Source: Bacteroidota bacterium (GTDB lineage Bacteria; Bacteroidota; Bacteroidia; Chitinophagales; Chitinophagaceae). From it: a DNA stretch of 64,000 nucleotides. Location of the stretch: the NCBI GenBank assembly GCA_023423835.1, contig JAFAEW010000067.1, forward strand, positions 1 through 64,000, in the 5' to 3' direction. The notes beneath the pieces are model-generated. The model was not told the origin of the DNA. It saw nothing but the letters and a program-made list of their open reading frames with translations, and ran no database searches. Below are positions 35,372-45,560 of the stretch, piece after piece (position 1 is the first letter of the stretch; each line of letters begins with the position of its first letter). Both the position numbers and the translations under genes were made by a program.

Positions 35372-37579
35372 ATGGAAGTTACAGTAAAAACAGCCGAAGA
35401 ATTAAGACTCACACCGGAAGAATTTGAATTGATCAAAAAGAAACTCGGACGAACGCCCAATTTCACCGAACTCTGTGCTTTCAGTGGGATGTGGAGTGAG
35501 CATTGCAGTTATAAAAATTCGATCAAATGGTTGAAAACCCTGCCCAGAAGTGGTGGCAGAATGCTCGTGGCCGCAGGGGAGGAGAACGCCGGTTTGATGG
35601 ACATTGGCGACGGCTTTGGTGTCGTTTTTAAAATTGAAAGTCATAATCATCCCAGTGCAATCGAACCTTTTCAGGGCGCTGCCACGGGAGTAGGTGGTAT
35701 TCAACGCGACATATTTACGATGGGGGCAAGGCCGATTGCATCGCTCAACAGCTTGCGGTTTGGAAGTCTGAAAGATCGCAAAACGCATCGTCTTTTGGCG
35801 GGCGTGGTGAAAGGGATTGGTCATTACGGCAATTGTTTCGGCGTGCCGACAGTGGCGGGTGAGGTGTATTTCGAAGACTGTTATCATACCAATCCACTCG
35901 TGAATGCCATGAGTGTGGGCATTGTGAAAACCGGGAAAACGGTAAGTGCCATTGCTGAAGGTGAAGGAAATCCGGTGTTTTTTGTGGGAAGTGCAACCGG
36001 GAAAGACGGGATTGGAGGCGCTTCGTTCGCGTCAGCAAACATTACCGATGAAAGTGTGGAAGAATTACCGGCTGTGCAGGTGGGCGACCCGTTTCAGGAG
36101 AAAAAACTTTTGGAAGCCTGCCTGGAGATTATTGAAACCGGAGCGGTTATGGGGATGCAGGATATGGGTGCCGCCGGCATCATTTGCAGCACGGCCGAAA
36201 TGAGTGCGAAGGGAAGATCAGGTATGCGGATCGATCTCGATAAAGTTCCTACCCGTCAGCAAAATATGAAAGCCTGGGAATTATTGCTGAGCGAAAGCCA
36301 GGAAAGAATGCTGCTTGTAGTGAAAAAAGGAAGGGAAGAAGAAGTCATCGGCATTTTCAAAAAATGGGATCTTCCCTGCAATGAAATTGGTGAGGTTACC
36401 AACGACGGATTGCTGAGATTTTTTATGGATGGCAAGCTCGAAGCAGAAATCCCGGCCGAAGAACTCGTATTAGGAGGAGGAGCTCCCCAATATACCAGGG
36501 AGTACAGTCGTCCCAAATACATGGACAAGATTGAAGCGTTTAATATCGACAAAATTGAAGACGTAACTGATCTCGCTGCAGCGGTTGAACAACTGATTAA
36601 AATTCCAAACATTGCCAATAAAAGATGGATTACCGTTCAATACGACAGCACGGTTGGAGCGGCCAATGCCAGCACCAATGCACCTTCCGATGCGGCTGTC
36701 GTTTTAATAAAGGGCACAGAAAAAGCATTGGCAATGACGGTCGATTGCAACAGCCGTTACACCTTCGCCGATCCGTATAAAGGAGCGATGATTGCAGTGG
36801 CTGAGGCCGCAAGAAACCTCGTTTGTACAGGATCAGAACCGATTGGCGTTACCAACTGTTTAAATTTCGGAAATCCCTACGATCCCGAGGTTTATTATCA
36901 GTTCGTAAAAGCGGTGGAAGGAATGGGTGATGCCTGCAGAAAATTCAATACACCCGTGACCGGCGGCAACGTGAGTTTTTATAATCAAAATCCAAATGGA
37001 CCGGTATATCCTACGCCCACAATCGGAATGGTTGGGATAATTGAAGATCTCAAAGGCCGCATGACCTTACAGTTTAAGGAGGAGGGCGATATTATTCTTT
37101 TACTCGGACAGTCGCAGAATGATATTTCCAGCAGCGAATATCTCACGAAGATCAAAGGCGAAGAATTTTCTCCCTGCCCGTATTTCGATCTCGATGAAGA
37201 ATACCAGTTGCAGGTATTCGTTTCCACGCTCATTATGGACAAAAACATCAAGAGCGCTCACGACATCAGCGAGGGAGGATTGATCACTGCTTTGCTGGAG
37301 AAAGGCTTTTGCAAAAACCTCGGATTTGAGGTAACGGGAAATACCGACTTCAGAACCGACGCATTCTGGATGGGTGAATCGCAAAGCAGAATAGTTGTAA
37401 GCTGCAATCGCGACCAGGCTGAAACCGTAAAAGCCCGGGCGGCAAATGCAGGAATTGCGGTAACGGAATTAGGAAAAGTTACCGGCGGCGGCATATCTGT
37501 AAACGGTCAAAACTGGGGAAATATCAAAGAATGGAAGTTTAAATACGATACCGCAATCGAACAGATGCTCATGCAGTAA
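35372..37579 (+). CDS. purL: Phosphoribosylformylglycinamidine synthase subunit PurL
   Basis: The 735-residue synthetase subunit of the multi-subunit FGAM synthase belongs to the short PurL type that needs PurQ (and normally PurS). Conserved blocks are FSGMWSEHCSYKNSIKWL, FKIESHNHPSAIEPFQGAATGVGGI, GRDIFTMGARP-like QRDIFTMGARPIA, and DISEGGLITALLEKGF. The frame opens with TTG at 35363, but ATG three codons later (35372) is the likely start. It is close to normal length. No PurS gene of about 80 residues is adjacent, so PurS is elsewhere or missed. Confidence 0.95.
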   Translation: MEVTVKTAEELRLTPEEFELIKKKLGRTPNFTELCAFSGMWSEHCSYKNSIKWLKTLPRSGGRMLVAAGEENAGLMDIGDGFGVVFKIESHNHPSAIEPFQGAATGVGGIQRDIFTMGARPIASLNSLRFGSLKDRKTHRLLAGVVKGIGHYGNCFGVPTVAGEVYFEDCYHTNPLVNAMSVGIVKTGKTVSAIAEGEGNPVFFVGSATGKDGIGGASFASANITDESVEELPAVQVGDPFQEKKLLEACLEIIETGAVMGMQDMGAAGIICSTAEMSAKGRSGMRIDLDKVPTRQQNMKAWELLLSESQERMLLVVKKGREEEVIGIFKKWDLPCNEIGEVTNDGLLRFFMDGKLEAEIPAEELVLGGGAPQYTREYSRPKYMDKIEAFNIDKIEDVTDLAAAVEQLIKIPNIANKRWITVQYDSTVGAANASTNAPSDAAVVLIKGTEKALAMTVDCNSRYTFADPYKGAMIAVAEAARNLVCTGSEPIGVTNCLNFGNPYDPEVYYQFVKAVEGMGDACRKFNTPVTGGNVSFYNQNPNGPVYPTPTIGMVGIIEDLKGRMTLQFKEEGDIILLLGQSQNDISSSEYLTKIKGEEFSPCPYFDLDEEYQLQVFVSTLIMDKNIKSAHDISEGGLITALLEKGFCKNLGFEVTGNTDFRTDAFWMGESQSRIVVSCNRDQAETVKARAANAGIAVTELGKVTGGGISVNGQNWGNIKEWKFKYDTAIEQMLMQ

Positions 37580-37647
37580 AGCTGATCTCCTCAATGCCGG
37601 GCTGGCAGGAGAATTGAATTTACATTCCACAGATCATACATATTTTT

Positions 37648-38658
37648 ATGCAGGAAGATTTAACAGGAAAGGGAATCATGGTTACAGGAGCGGCCGGCTT
37701 TATTGGCAGCTGCATGGTGCAATATTTGAATGAAAAAGGCTTTGAAAATCTTTTACTGGTGGATAAGTTTCGGGAGACCGGTAAAGAAAAAAATTACGAC
37801 GGCAAAAAATTCAGTTTCCTGATTGAAAGAGAGGAGTTGTTTGAATGGTTGGAAAACAACGATTTTCCCTTAAGCCTCGTGATTCATCTCGGAGCAAGAA
37901 CCGACACCACCGAATTTAATTATTCTATACTCGAAGAACTGAACGTAGAGTATTCACAGGACATTTGGAATTATTGCACCATTAATAGTATTCCCCTCAT
38001 CTATGCATCTTCGGCCGCTACTTACGGAAACGGCGAGGCCGGATATCTCGACAGCGAGGAGCTTATTAATGATCTTCATCCGCTCAATCCTTATGGAGAA
38101 AGCAAAAATGAATTTGATAAATGGGCTTTTCAACAGGTTAACGCTCCTCCCTGCTGGACCGGATTGAAATTTTTCAACGTCTATGGGCCTAACGAATACC
38201 ACAAAAGAACGATGGCGAGTGTGATTTTTCATTCATTCAACCAGATCTTCAAAGATGGTGTTGCGAGGTTGTTTAAAAGCTATAAGGATGAATTCAAAGA
38301 TGGCGAACAGGCAAGAGATTTTGTGTACGTGAAAGATGTTGTTGAAATCATCGATTGGATGGGAATGCTGATGATGCAGAATCAGTGGCCAAACCATCGA
38401 AACGGCTTGTACAATATCGGAACCGGAAAGGCGAGAACCTTTATTGATCTGGCCAAAGCAACCTTTGCTGCCCTTGATCTCCCCCCAAAAATTATCTTCA
38501 TCGATATGCCTGAAGATATTCGCGAAACCTATCAGTATTTCACCCAGGCAGAGATCAACAAGTTAAGGTCTGCCGGTTATAATAAGCCATTTTATTCACT
38601 CGAAGACGGCGTAAATGATTATGTGCGGAACTATCTGAAAACCGGAAAGACCTGGTAG
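37648..38658 (+). CDS. rfaD: ADP-glyceromanno-heptose 6-epimerase
   Basis: The 336-residue extended short-chain dehydrogenase converts ADP-D-glycero-manno-heptose to the L-glycero form, a precursor of the lipopolysaccharide core. The NAD motif is GAAGFIGS, followed by HLGARTDTTEFN, the Ser in ASSAATYGNG and YxxxK in YGESKNEF. The segments FFNVYGPNEYHKRTMASV and GEQARDFVYVKDVV are typical of RfaD/HldD. The ATG at 37678 is another possible start, closer to the Rossmann motif; 37648 fits Bacteroidota homologues. It converges on the hydrolase gene 27 bp away. Confidence 0.93.
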   Translation: MQEDLTGKGIMVTGAAGFIGSCMVQYLNEKGFENLLLVDKFRETGKEKNYDGKKFSFLIEREELFEWLENNDFPLSLVIHLGARTDTTEFNYSILEELNVEYSQDIWNYCTINSIPLIYASSAATYGNGEAGYLDSEELINDLHPLNPYGESKNEFDKWAFQQVNAPPCWTGLKFFNVYGPNEYHKRTMASVIFHSFNQIFKDGVARLFKSYKDEFKDGEQARDFVYVKDVVEIIDWMGMLMMQNQWPNHRNGLYNIGTGKARTFIDLAKATFAALDLPPKIIFIDMPEDIRETYQYFTQAEINKLRSAGYNKPFYSLEDGVNDYVRNYLKTGKTW

Positions 38659-38685
38659 ATAGCAGATTGAAATTTCCGCTGCTGT

Positions 38686-39522
38686 TTACATTCTTTCCCT
38701 GATAAACGCAATCAGCTTTTTATAAGCATCTTCGGTTGCGGCCTTATCGTAATTTGGATTACTTGGATTGGCAAAAGCATGCACCGCATCGTACCGGTAA
38801 ACGTACAACTTCTTTCCGGCCGCTTGCATATTCTTCAAAAATTCATCCACCACTGCCGGCGTTATTCCCTGATCTTTATTGGCAAAGAACCCAATTACAT
38901 CGCAGTTGAGTTTTCTTAATCGATCAACATTATCCTCCGGCATACCATAAAACATCACGCATCCTTTCACCTGATTTCCTCCCTCAATCGCTGCCTGCAG
39001 ACTCCATGCGCCTCCGAAACACCATCCGATGGTAAATACCTTTGCATTTTTTCCTACATAATCGTATGCACCGTGAATGATCGACATGGCGCGGTCTGTG
39101 TTTACGGAGCGCACCAGTTTCGAAGCCTCTTCAGCCGTTGATGCCATGCGTTTATCATACAGATCGATCGCGATCACGTTTATTTTCAGGTCTTTTGACA
39201 GCTTTTCCGCTTCCTGTTTAATGTAGTCATTCAATCCCCACCATTCATGAAACACAAAAAGATAATTGTCTGAACGGGCGGGTGAAATGATTTCCCAGCC
39301 ATATCCTTCTTTTCCATCCGGCGTTTTAAAACTGATAGCATGTCCATCGGCCTGCTCGCCGCTAAACGGAAGCGGGTCGTCATGTACATCTACGAAGCTT
39401 TTGTTCGATGCAAGACTGGCAAATTTTTCGGTGGCGGATCCTACACAACAATTCATAGCATTTTGAGAATAAGAAATATTGAAAAACAGGATAAATGCAA
39501 CAAAATAGGAAATTCGTTTCAT
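38686..39522 (-). CDS. Dienelactone hydrolase family protein, exported
   Basis: The 278-residue alpha/beta hydrolase has a signal peptide (MKRISYFVAFILFFNISYSQ). The nucleophile is Cys in GWCFGGAWSL, with Asp in FFANKDQGITP and His in RYDAVHAFANPS, the Cys-Asp-His triad of dienelactone hydrolases. FHEWWGLNDYI contains the usual GLND region. The frame is open to 39567, but the 15 extra residues precede a good signal peptide, so ATG 39522 is chosen. It is likely an envelope esterase; substrate unknown. Confidence 0.9.
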   Translation of the reverse strand: MKRISYFVAFILFFNISYSQNAMNCCVGSATEKFASLASNKSFVDVHDDPLPFSGEQADGHAISFKTPDGKEGYGWEIISPARSDNYLFVFHEWWGLNDYIKQEAEKLSKDLKINVIAIDLYDKRMASTAEEASKLVRSVNTDRAMSIIHGAYDYVGKNAKVFTIGWCFGGAWSLQAAIEGGNQVKGCVMFYGMPEDNVDRLRKLNCDVIGFFANKDQGITPAVVDEFLKNMQAAGKKLYVYRYDAVHAFANPSNPNYDKAATEDAYKKLIAFIRERM

Positions 39523-39807
39523 GGCAGCTTTTTTAGAATAAGACAGTAATTTAAAAAAAATTTCCAAAACATTAAATCCAAATGTTTCGATTAGACGAAA
39601 AAAAAATATACGTTTGCATGACCTCCACTAAGGTCAACATTCGTTTGATAAAAAATTAACATCAGAAACAGGTATTTTCCGGCAACCGGTTTTCAGGCGG
39701 GGCAATTTTTTTGAAGGTATTGGATCTTGAGAGCTGCTGTTGGTTTTTGGAAAAACAAAATGAAATTTAAGCAGACACATACATAAAACGTTACAATATT
39801 TAAACAA

Positions 39808-41457
39808 ATGGCAAAGTATATTTTTGTGACCGGAGGGGTTACAAGCAGCCTTGGAAAGGGAATTATTGCGGCTTCACTCGCCAAACTGTTGCAGGCAAGA
39901 GGCTTAAGGGTAACCATTCAAAAATTTGATCCCTACATCAATATTGATCCGGGAACCTTAAATCCGTATGAACACGGCGAATGTTATGTAACCGAAGACG
40001 GGGCAGAAACGGATCTTGACCTCGGGCATTACGAACGTTTTCTCAACATTTACACCTCGCAAGCGAATAATGTGACCACCGGCCGGATTTATCAAACCGT
40101 TATCAATCGCGAACGGGCAGGAGATTTTCTGGGAAAAACGGTTCAGGTGGTTCCCCATATCACCGATGAAATCAAACGAAGAATGTTGCTGTTGGGAAAA
40201 AGCGGCAAATACGATATTGTGGTTACCGAAATTGGCGGTACCGTTGGTGATATTGAAAGTCTTCCTTTTATTGAAGCAGTCCGGCAAATTCAGTGGGAAT
40301 TGCCGGAAGAAAATGTGATGGTAATCCATTTAACACTCGTTCCATATTTAAGGGCAGCGAAGGAATTGAAAACGAAACCAACGCAGCACAGTGTAAAAAT
40401 GCTGAGCGAAACCGGAGTGCATCCCGATGTTATTGTGGCAAGAACCGAAGAGCCGTTGGGAAATGATATTAAAAGGAAGATCGCATTATTTTGTAATGTG
40501 AAACCGGAAGCAGTGATTGAATCCTTAGATGCCTCTACCATTTATGAAGTTCCGCTCATGATGCTACGCGAAAAGCTGGACGTGATAACGCTGAAAAAAT
40601 TAAATATTCAAAACTCGCCCGAGCCCGATCTGAAAAAATGGAAACAATTTCTCGACAAATTGAAATATCCGAAAAGCAAGGTGACGATCGGACTCATTGG
40701 AAAATACCTTGAACTGCAGGATGCGTATAAATCGATTCTCGAAAGTTTTATCCACGCGGGAGCCGTTAACGAGGTGAAAGTACAGGTGATCAATGTACAC
40801 AGTGAACATATTACTCCGGAAAATGTAGCCGACAAGCTGGAAGAACTGGACGGACTGCTGGTAGCGCCGGGATTTGGAAACCGCGGCATCGAAGGAAAGA
40901 TTCTGGCGGTAAAATATGCGAGAGAAAACGGGCTGCCATTTTTTGGAATCTGTCTTGGCATGCAGATGGCCGTGATTGAATTTGCAAGAAATGTTCTGGG
41001 ACTGAAGGATGCACATTCAACTGAAATGGATGCCAGTACCCACAGCGCTGTAATTGATCTGATGGATGAACAGAAAAAGACTACGATTAAAGGTGGAACG
41101 ATGCGGCTCGGCGCCTTCCCCTGCCTGATAAAAGAAGGTACGCTTGCCCATAAAGTCTATGGTACCACGCAGATCAGTGAACGGCATCGCCACCGTTATG
41201 AGTTGAATAACGAATACCTGGAACAACTTGAAAATAACGGAATGATCGCAAGCGGTATAAATCCTGAAACCGGGCTGGTAGAGATCATCGAGATTCCTTC
41301 TCATCCGTTTTTTATTGGGGTGCAATACCATCCCGAATTGAAAAGCACGGTGGAAAATCCATCTCCTCTTTTCGTGAGTTTCATTGAGGCCGCGAAGCAA
41401 TACAGTGAAAACAGGGGCGAGGCTGAAACGGCAAAGCTTCAGAAGGAGATGATATAA
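39808..41457 (+). CDS. pyrG: CTP synthase
   Basis: The 549-residue enzyme aminates UTP to CTP using glutamine. The N-terminal synthetase domain starts [29 protein letters not shown] with the P-loop, and [16 protein letters not shown] [15 protein letters not shown] follows. The C-terminal amidotransferase domain has Cys in [10 protein letters not shown] and His/Glu in QYHPELKS. Length is normal. It is monocistronic, with about 285 bp of upstream sequence shared with the divergent hydrolase gene. Confidence 0.97.
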   Translation: MAKYIFVTGGVTSSLGKGIIAASLAKLLQARGLRVTIQKFDPYINIDPGTLNPYEHGECYVTEDGAETDLDLGHYERFLNIYTSQANNVTTGRIYQTVINRERAGDFLGKTVQVVPHITDEIKRRMLLLGKSGKYDIVVTEIGGTVGDIESLPFIEAVRQIQWELPEENVMVIHLTLVPYLRAAKELKTKPTQHSVKMLSETGVHPDVIVARTEEPLGNDIKRKIALFCNVKPEAVIESLDASTIYEVPLMMLREKLDVITLKKLNIQNSPEPDLKKWKQFLDKLKYPKSKVTIGLIGKYLELQDAYKSILESFIHAGAVNEVKVQVINVHSEHITPENVADKLEELDGLLVAPGFGNRGIEGKILAVKYARENGLPFFGICLGMQMAVIEFARNVLGLKDAHSTEMDASTHSAVIDLMDEQKKTTIKGGTMRLGAFPCLIKEGTLAHKVYGTTQISERHRHRYELNNEYLEQLENNGMIASGINPETGLVEIIEIPSHPFFIGVQYHPELKSTVENPSPLFVSFIEAAKQYSENRGEAETAKLQKEMI

Positions 41458-41668
41458 GGACGCTTTTTTTGACAATAATCTTAAAACTATTTCTTCCGGA
41501 GAGATGGACAAACGGTTTTATACGGGAGCAATTTCTTTATCTGAAGGGGTGAAAGTTGTTGCACGGAAATTAATTTAATCACCGCCGCAAATGCAGGAAG
41601 CACAAGTCTTCCCTTAACCATAAAACCTGAGGGAAAACCTGTGCAATACCTTATTTGCCGGGGGTTTA

Positions 41669-42364
41669 TTATTTCCTGAAAACGTACCCAACGCCGATTC
41701 CGAAGTAGCGGTTCTTCCAGGTACTGTTTTCTGCCGGAGAAATATTTGAAAGTCCGAGGTTGAAATTTGCCTGCACAAAGAGTCCGTTATTAAATTTATA
41801 TCCGGCCGTAAAATTTGCGCCCATTTCGAGAGCTTTCAAATGCAGGTCATTGCTGTTGTCGGCCTTTCCGTCAAATTTCACCTTTCCTTCTTCCTCACTT
41901 GACTCAACCACTTTACCATCGGATTTGGTAACAAATGAGCTCGTGCTTTTTCCACCGATTCCATAACTCAGAGATGGACCGGCACCCACCCAAAAATTCT
42001 CGCTGCTGTAGGTAATATTTAGCGGAACTTCTATGTAAGTAAGCCTGGCTTCCATCTTGGTTTCAATGGAGTAATCGGTACCTTCATAAGACTCGGAATA
42101 GCTTTCGCTGATCTTGCCGCCCTTACTCAGCAAATTAAGTTGCGGCATGAGTGTGAAGTTAGGAGCAATTGGCACAAAGGCAACCGCACCGGCTTTCCAC
42201 GAAAAACGATTCTTCAGGTCAAACTTAATTGTTTCGCCTTCCACTTCGCTTTCCATTTTACCACCTGCGCCAATTCCGTTTGCATGTACGCCAAATGATA
42301 CCTGCGCGTTTGCTGCAAGCGCAACGCCGGCACTCAATAACACGAGTAAAATTCCCTTTTTCAT
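41669..42364 (-). CDS. PorT-like outer-membrane beta-barrel protein
   Basis: The 231-residue protein has a signal peptide (MKKGILLVLLSAGVALAANAQ) and an eight- to ten-strand barrel (FSWKAGAVAFVPIAPNFTLMPQLNLLSKGGKI; LTYIEVPLNITYSSENFWVGAGPSLSYGIGG; LKALEMGANFTAGYKFNNGLFVQANFNLGL). It ends ...GIGVGYVFRK, where aromatic residues precede a basic end. This fits the PorT/OMP_b-brl_2 families. The substrate or role is not known. It is divergent from the DPP-IV gene. Confidence 0.86.
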   Translation of the reverse strand: MKKGILLVLLSAGVALAANAQVSFGVHANGIGAGGKMESEVEGETIKFDLKNRFSWKAGAVAFVPIAPNFTLMPQLNLLSKGGKISESYSESYEGTDYSIETKMEARLTYIEVPLNITYSSENFWVGAGPSLSYGIGGKSTSSFVTKSDGKVVESSEEEGKVKFDGKADNSNDLHLKALEMGANFTAGYKFNNGLFVQANFNLGLSNISPAENSTWKNRYFGIGVGYVFRK

Positions 42365-42707
42365 TTTGTTTTTTTTTTACTGTTAATTCGATTTTTTCGA
42401 ATGAATGCGATCGCTTAAATCTGCTTTCATCCTTGTCAAACACAAAAATAATCTCGCTGCAAGTCCGCGAAAATGATGAGCTGAATGAACTGTAAAAGAG
42501 GTTGATTGAATTGCTCTTTAATGCAAACGAAGGCGAAGGAAATGCTCATAAGAATGTCGGCAAAACGAGTTTTTCTGATCTTTCTGATGCATCTTGTAGG
42601 TGATTCCCTGCATTAAGATTAATAACGCACAAATCAATTGACCGTTTGTACTGAAAATAGGTTTGGATGAAAAAATTTCAGTTCTTTTGTTACTCAAAAT
42701 TTCTCTT
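42365..42707. other. Divergent intergenic region between barrel and peptidase genes
   Basis: This 343-bp region carries the two divergent starts. A run of eight or nine T lies directly upstream of the barrel ATG. The only promoter-like element recognised is TAGGTTTG before the peptidase gene. No gene or repeat was found. Confidence 0.5.
42638..42665 (+). promoter_or_regulatory. Putative promoter for the S9 peptidase
   Basis: TTG (42638-42640), a 17-bp spacer and TAGGTTTG (42658-42665) fit the Bacteroidota pattern. Its -7 box overlaps the TTG at 42663, so that alternative start is unlikely and ATG 42708 is favoured. Confidence 0.45.
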
Positions 42708-44897
42708 ATGCGCATTCAACGTTTTTCAGTCGTTCTCTTCTTTTTGATCGTGATGCAATCCGTTGCACAGCCGCCCACCGGAATCCATTGGAATTCTGAC
42801 GGCAATGGCTATTATGAGATGGAATCCGGTGCCTTGGTGGAGACGCTGCTTCCATCAACAGAAAAAAAAGTGATAGTTTCAAAAGCCGAGCTGCAACCCA
42901 AAGACAGCAGTAAATCGCTGAATGTCAGAAATTTCTTTTTCTCTCCCGATAAACAAAAGCTTTTAATCTACACCAATTCTAAAAGAGTATGGCGGCTCGA
43001 CACAAGAGGCGATTACTGGCTTTTGGATCTCCAGACAAAAAAGCTTGTTCAGTTGGGAAAAGGCCGTCCTTCGGCTTCCCTGATGTTTGCCAAATTTTCT
43101 CCCGACAGCAAAAAAGTCGCTTATGTGAGCGAGTACAATATTTATGTGGAAGATCTGTCCACTCATTCGATAAAACCGTTAACGGAAAATGGAAGCCGCA
43201 AACTCATCAACGGCACATTCGATTGGGTGTATGAGGAAGAATTTTTCTGTCGCGACGGATTTCGGTGGGGGCCCGACAGCAAAACCATCGCTTACTGGCA
43301 ACTCGATGCAAAGAATACCAAAGACTATTTGATGATCAATAATACCGATTCACTTTATCCTTTTGTTATTCCGGTGGAATATCCGGTGGCGGGAGAACAG
43401 CCTTCGCCTTATAAAATCGGGGTGGTGAATATCTCCGATGCGAAAACCAAATGGATGGAGATTCCAACTGATCCGGTATTGCAATCATATGTTCCAAGAA
43501 TGGAATGGGCTCATAATGCAAATGAATTAATCATTCAGCATTTAAACCGCCTTCAAAATACAAGTGACGTCATGCTGTGTGATGTAAATTCCGGAAAATC
43601 GAGAACGATCCTTCACGAACAGGATTCGGCCTGGATCGACATTCTGCCTTTCTGGGACGAAGATTATCAATTCGGCGGATGGGATTGGCTAAACAATGGG
43701 AAGGAGTTTTTATGGGCAAGTGAAAAAGATGGATGGCGGCATTTGTATCGCGTGTCCAGAGATGGAAAAACGGAAAAGAAAATTACCAATGGCGATTATG
43801 ATGTTATGGAAATTTCGGCCATCAATGAAACCGAAGGTTATATCTACTTTCTCGCCTCACCCGAAAATGCTACACAACAGTATCTCTATCGCACAAATTT
43901 AGATGGCAGCGGGCAAGCAGAGCGTATCAGTCCGGCAGATCAGGCTGGAACGCACAGCTACGATATGTCTCCGAACGCGGGTTTTGCCGTTCATTCCTTC
44001 ACCAATTATTATACACCTTCGGTAAAAGAATGGATTGCCGTGAAGGGACATAAACCGATCGGAGAAGAAAAAGTAAGCAATGCGTTGAGAAAGTCCGATA
44101 AATCTGCCTCCAATCTTTCGTTTTTCAAGGTAAAATCGGCTAATGGAATTGATATGGATGGATGGATTGCCAAGCCAAAAAACTTTGACTCCACGAAAAA
44201 ATATCCGGTTGTGTTTTATGTTTATACTGAGCCGGCCGGGCAGAACGTGCGGGACGCCTTTGGCGTTCAGTTTAATTTTTTATATCCAAAGATGTATGAT
44301 GATGGATATGTGTACATTTCCATTGATAACCGTGGCACTCCGGTTCCCAAAGGCCGGGAATGGCGGAAATCAATTTATAAAAAGATCGGTCTGATCAATA
44401 TTGCTGATCAGGCGGCGGGTGCGAAGGAAGCGTTTCAGAAATTTCCTTTTATTGACACTTCCAGGGTCGCTGTTTGGGGATGGAGCGGAGGCGGTAGTGC
44501 AACGTTGAATCTGATGTTTCAATATCCCGAAATTTATAAAACCGGGATTGCCATTGCTGCCGTTGCAAGCCAGTTCACTTATGATAATATTTACCAGGAA
44601 AGATTTATGGGATTGCCGCAGCAAAATCCTGAAGATTTTATAAAAGGTTCTCCAATCAGTTATGCGAAGAACCTTCAGGGAAATTTGTTATATATCCACG
44701 GCACCGGCGATGACAACGTGCATTACAACAATGCGGAATTATTGGTGAATGAACTGATTAAATACAATAAGATATTTCAGTTTATGCCTTATCCAAACCG
44801 GTCTCACGGAATCTTCGAGGGAGAAGGAACAGGCCGCCATCTTTCGCATCTCTATACCGAATATCTAAAAAGCCACTGTCCACCGGGAGGGAGGTAG
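42708..44897 (+). CDS. Dipeptidyl peptidase IV-like S9B serine peptidase
   Basis: The 729-residue exported peptidase has a signal peptide (MRIQRFSVVLFFLIVMQSVAQ), a DPP-IV N-terminal eight-bladed propeller (about 30-480) and an S9 hydrolase domain (about 500-729). The triad is Ser593 (WGWSGGGSATL), Asp668 (HGTGDDNVHYNN) and His700 (NRSHGIFE). The motif DWVYEEEFF, the Glu-Glu pair that holds the substrate N-terminus, is present, which supports true dipeptidyl peptidase activity after proline. It probably feeds peptide use along with the POT transporter at 26.5 kb. Confidence 0.93.
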   Translation: MRIQRFSVVLFFLIVMQSVAQPPTGIHWNSDGNGYYEMESGALVETLLPSTEKKVIVSKAELQPKDSSKSLNVRNFFFSPDKQKLLIYTNSKRVWRLDTRGDYWLLDLQTKKLVQLGKGRPSASLMFAKFSPDSKKVAYVSEYNIYVEDLSTHSIKPLTENGSRKLINGTFDWVYEEEFFCRDGFRWGPDSKTIAYWQLDAKNTKDYLMINNTDSLYPFVIPVEYPVAGEQPSPYKIGVVNISDAKTKWMEIPTDPVLQSYVPRMEWAHNANELIIQHLNRLQNTSDVMLCDVNSGKSRTILHEQDSAWIDILPFWDEDYQFGGWDWLNNGKEFLWASEKDGWRHLYRVSRDGKTEKKITNGDYDVMEISAINETEGYIYFLASPENATQQYLYRTNLDGSGQAERISPADQAGTHSYDMSPNAGFAVHSFTNYYTPSVKEWIAVKGHKPIGEEKVSNALRKSDKSASNLSFFKVKSANGIDMDGWIAKPKNFDSTKKYPVVFYVYTEPAGQNVRDAFGVQFNFLYPKMYDDGYVYISIDNRGTPVPKGREWRKSIYKKIGLINIADQAAGAKEAFQKFPFIDTSRVAVWGWSGGGSATLNLMFQYPEIYKTGIAIAAVASQFTYDNIYQERFMGLPQQNPEDFIKGSPISYAKNLQGNLLYIHGTGDDNVHYNNAELLVNELIKYNKIFQFMPYPNRSHGIFEGEGTGRHLSHLYTEYLKSHCPPGGR

Positions 44898-44917
44898 AGA
44901 CGGGCTCGGTCAAGTTC

Positions 44918-45468
44918 GCTCTGCGTATCCTTTGCGTCTCATGTTCTCTGCGCTGAAGTTTTTTTAACGCAGAGAAAAAGAGATAAGGAGGTTTCGCAGA
45001 GATTAAAACTCGCAATTCGCTCTGCGTATCCTTTGCGTCTTATGTTCTTTGCGCTGAAGTTTTTTTAAAGCAGAGAAAAAGAGATAAAGAGTTTTCGCAG
45101 AGATTGAATGTTGCACTTTGGCTTTGCGTGACTTTGCGTTCTTTTGTTCTCAGCGCTGAATTGTTTAAAAAACGCAGAGAAAAGAGATAAGAAGTTTACC
45201 CAGAGATTGATCGTTGCACTTTGGCTTTGCGTGTCTTTGCGTTCTTTTGTTCTCTGCGCTGAATTGCTTTCAACGCAGAGAAAAGAGATTAGAAGTTTAC
45301 GCAAAGACTCATCTTTGCACTTTGGCTTTGCGTGACTTTGCGTTCTTTTGTTCTCTGCGCTGAATTGTTTAAAATGCAGAGAAGAGGAGATAAGGAATAC
45401 GCAGAGATTGATGCTGAAAGTTCGGTTAGCGTAAACGGCGCGTTTATAGGTTCTCTGCGCTGAAGGTT
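44918..45468 (+). repeat. Repeat family A: five full and one partial unit, about 102 bp each
   Basis: Units begin near 44918, 45018, 45120, 45223, 45324 and 45424. Each holds CTCTGCG..CTTTGCGT, TTCTCTGCGCTGAA, a T-rich loop, CGCAGAGAA, GAGATAAG and CGCAGAGATT. TTCTCTGCG and CGCAGAGAA form a hairpin inside each unit, nested in a second CTCTGCG/CGCAGAG pair. Units differ at many points. The array lies between the S9 peptidase and yidC and contains only spurious frames. A copy in opposite orientation lies at 62787-63085. Confidence 0.93.
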
Positions 45469-45512
45469 TCTGCACTGCTTCCGGTAGCTTAAATATTAGG
45501 AAAATACCCGCT

Positions 45513-45540
45513 TTTGCTTAATGCTTTTCTTTTACCTTTG
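45513..45540 (+). promoter_or_regulatory. Putative promoter for yidC
   Basis: TTTG (45513-45516), 16 bp and TACCTTTG (45533-45540) fit the -33/-7 pattern. The box is 20 bp before the yidC ATG and 45 bp after the repeat array, so yidC does not depend on the array for its promoter. Confidence 0.5.
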
Positions 45541-45560
45541 CGCCAAATTTTCGATTCTAT

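Noticed and set aside
45065..45475. 136-codon frame on the minus strand inside repeat family A
   Set aside because: Its protein repeats SAENKRTQSHAKPKC because it is read through tandem DNA repeats; it has no start context and no family similarity.
44898..45540. CRISPR array
   Set aside because: Repeats are about 102 bp, diverged and without unique spacers of equal length, and no cas gene is near.
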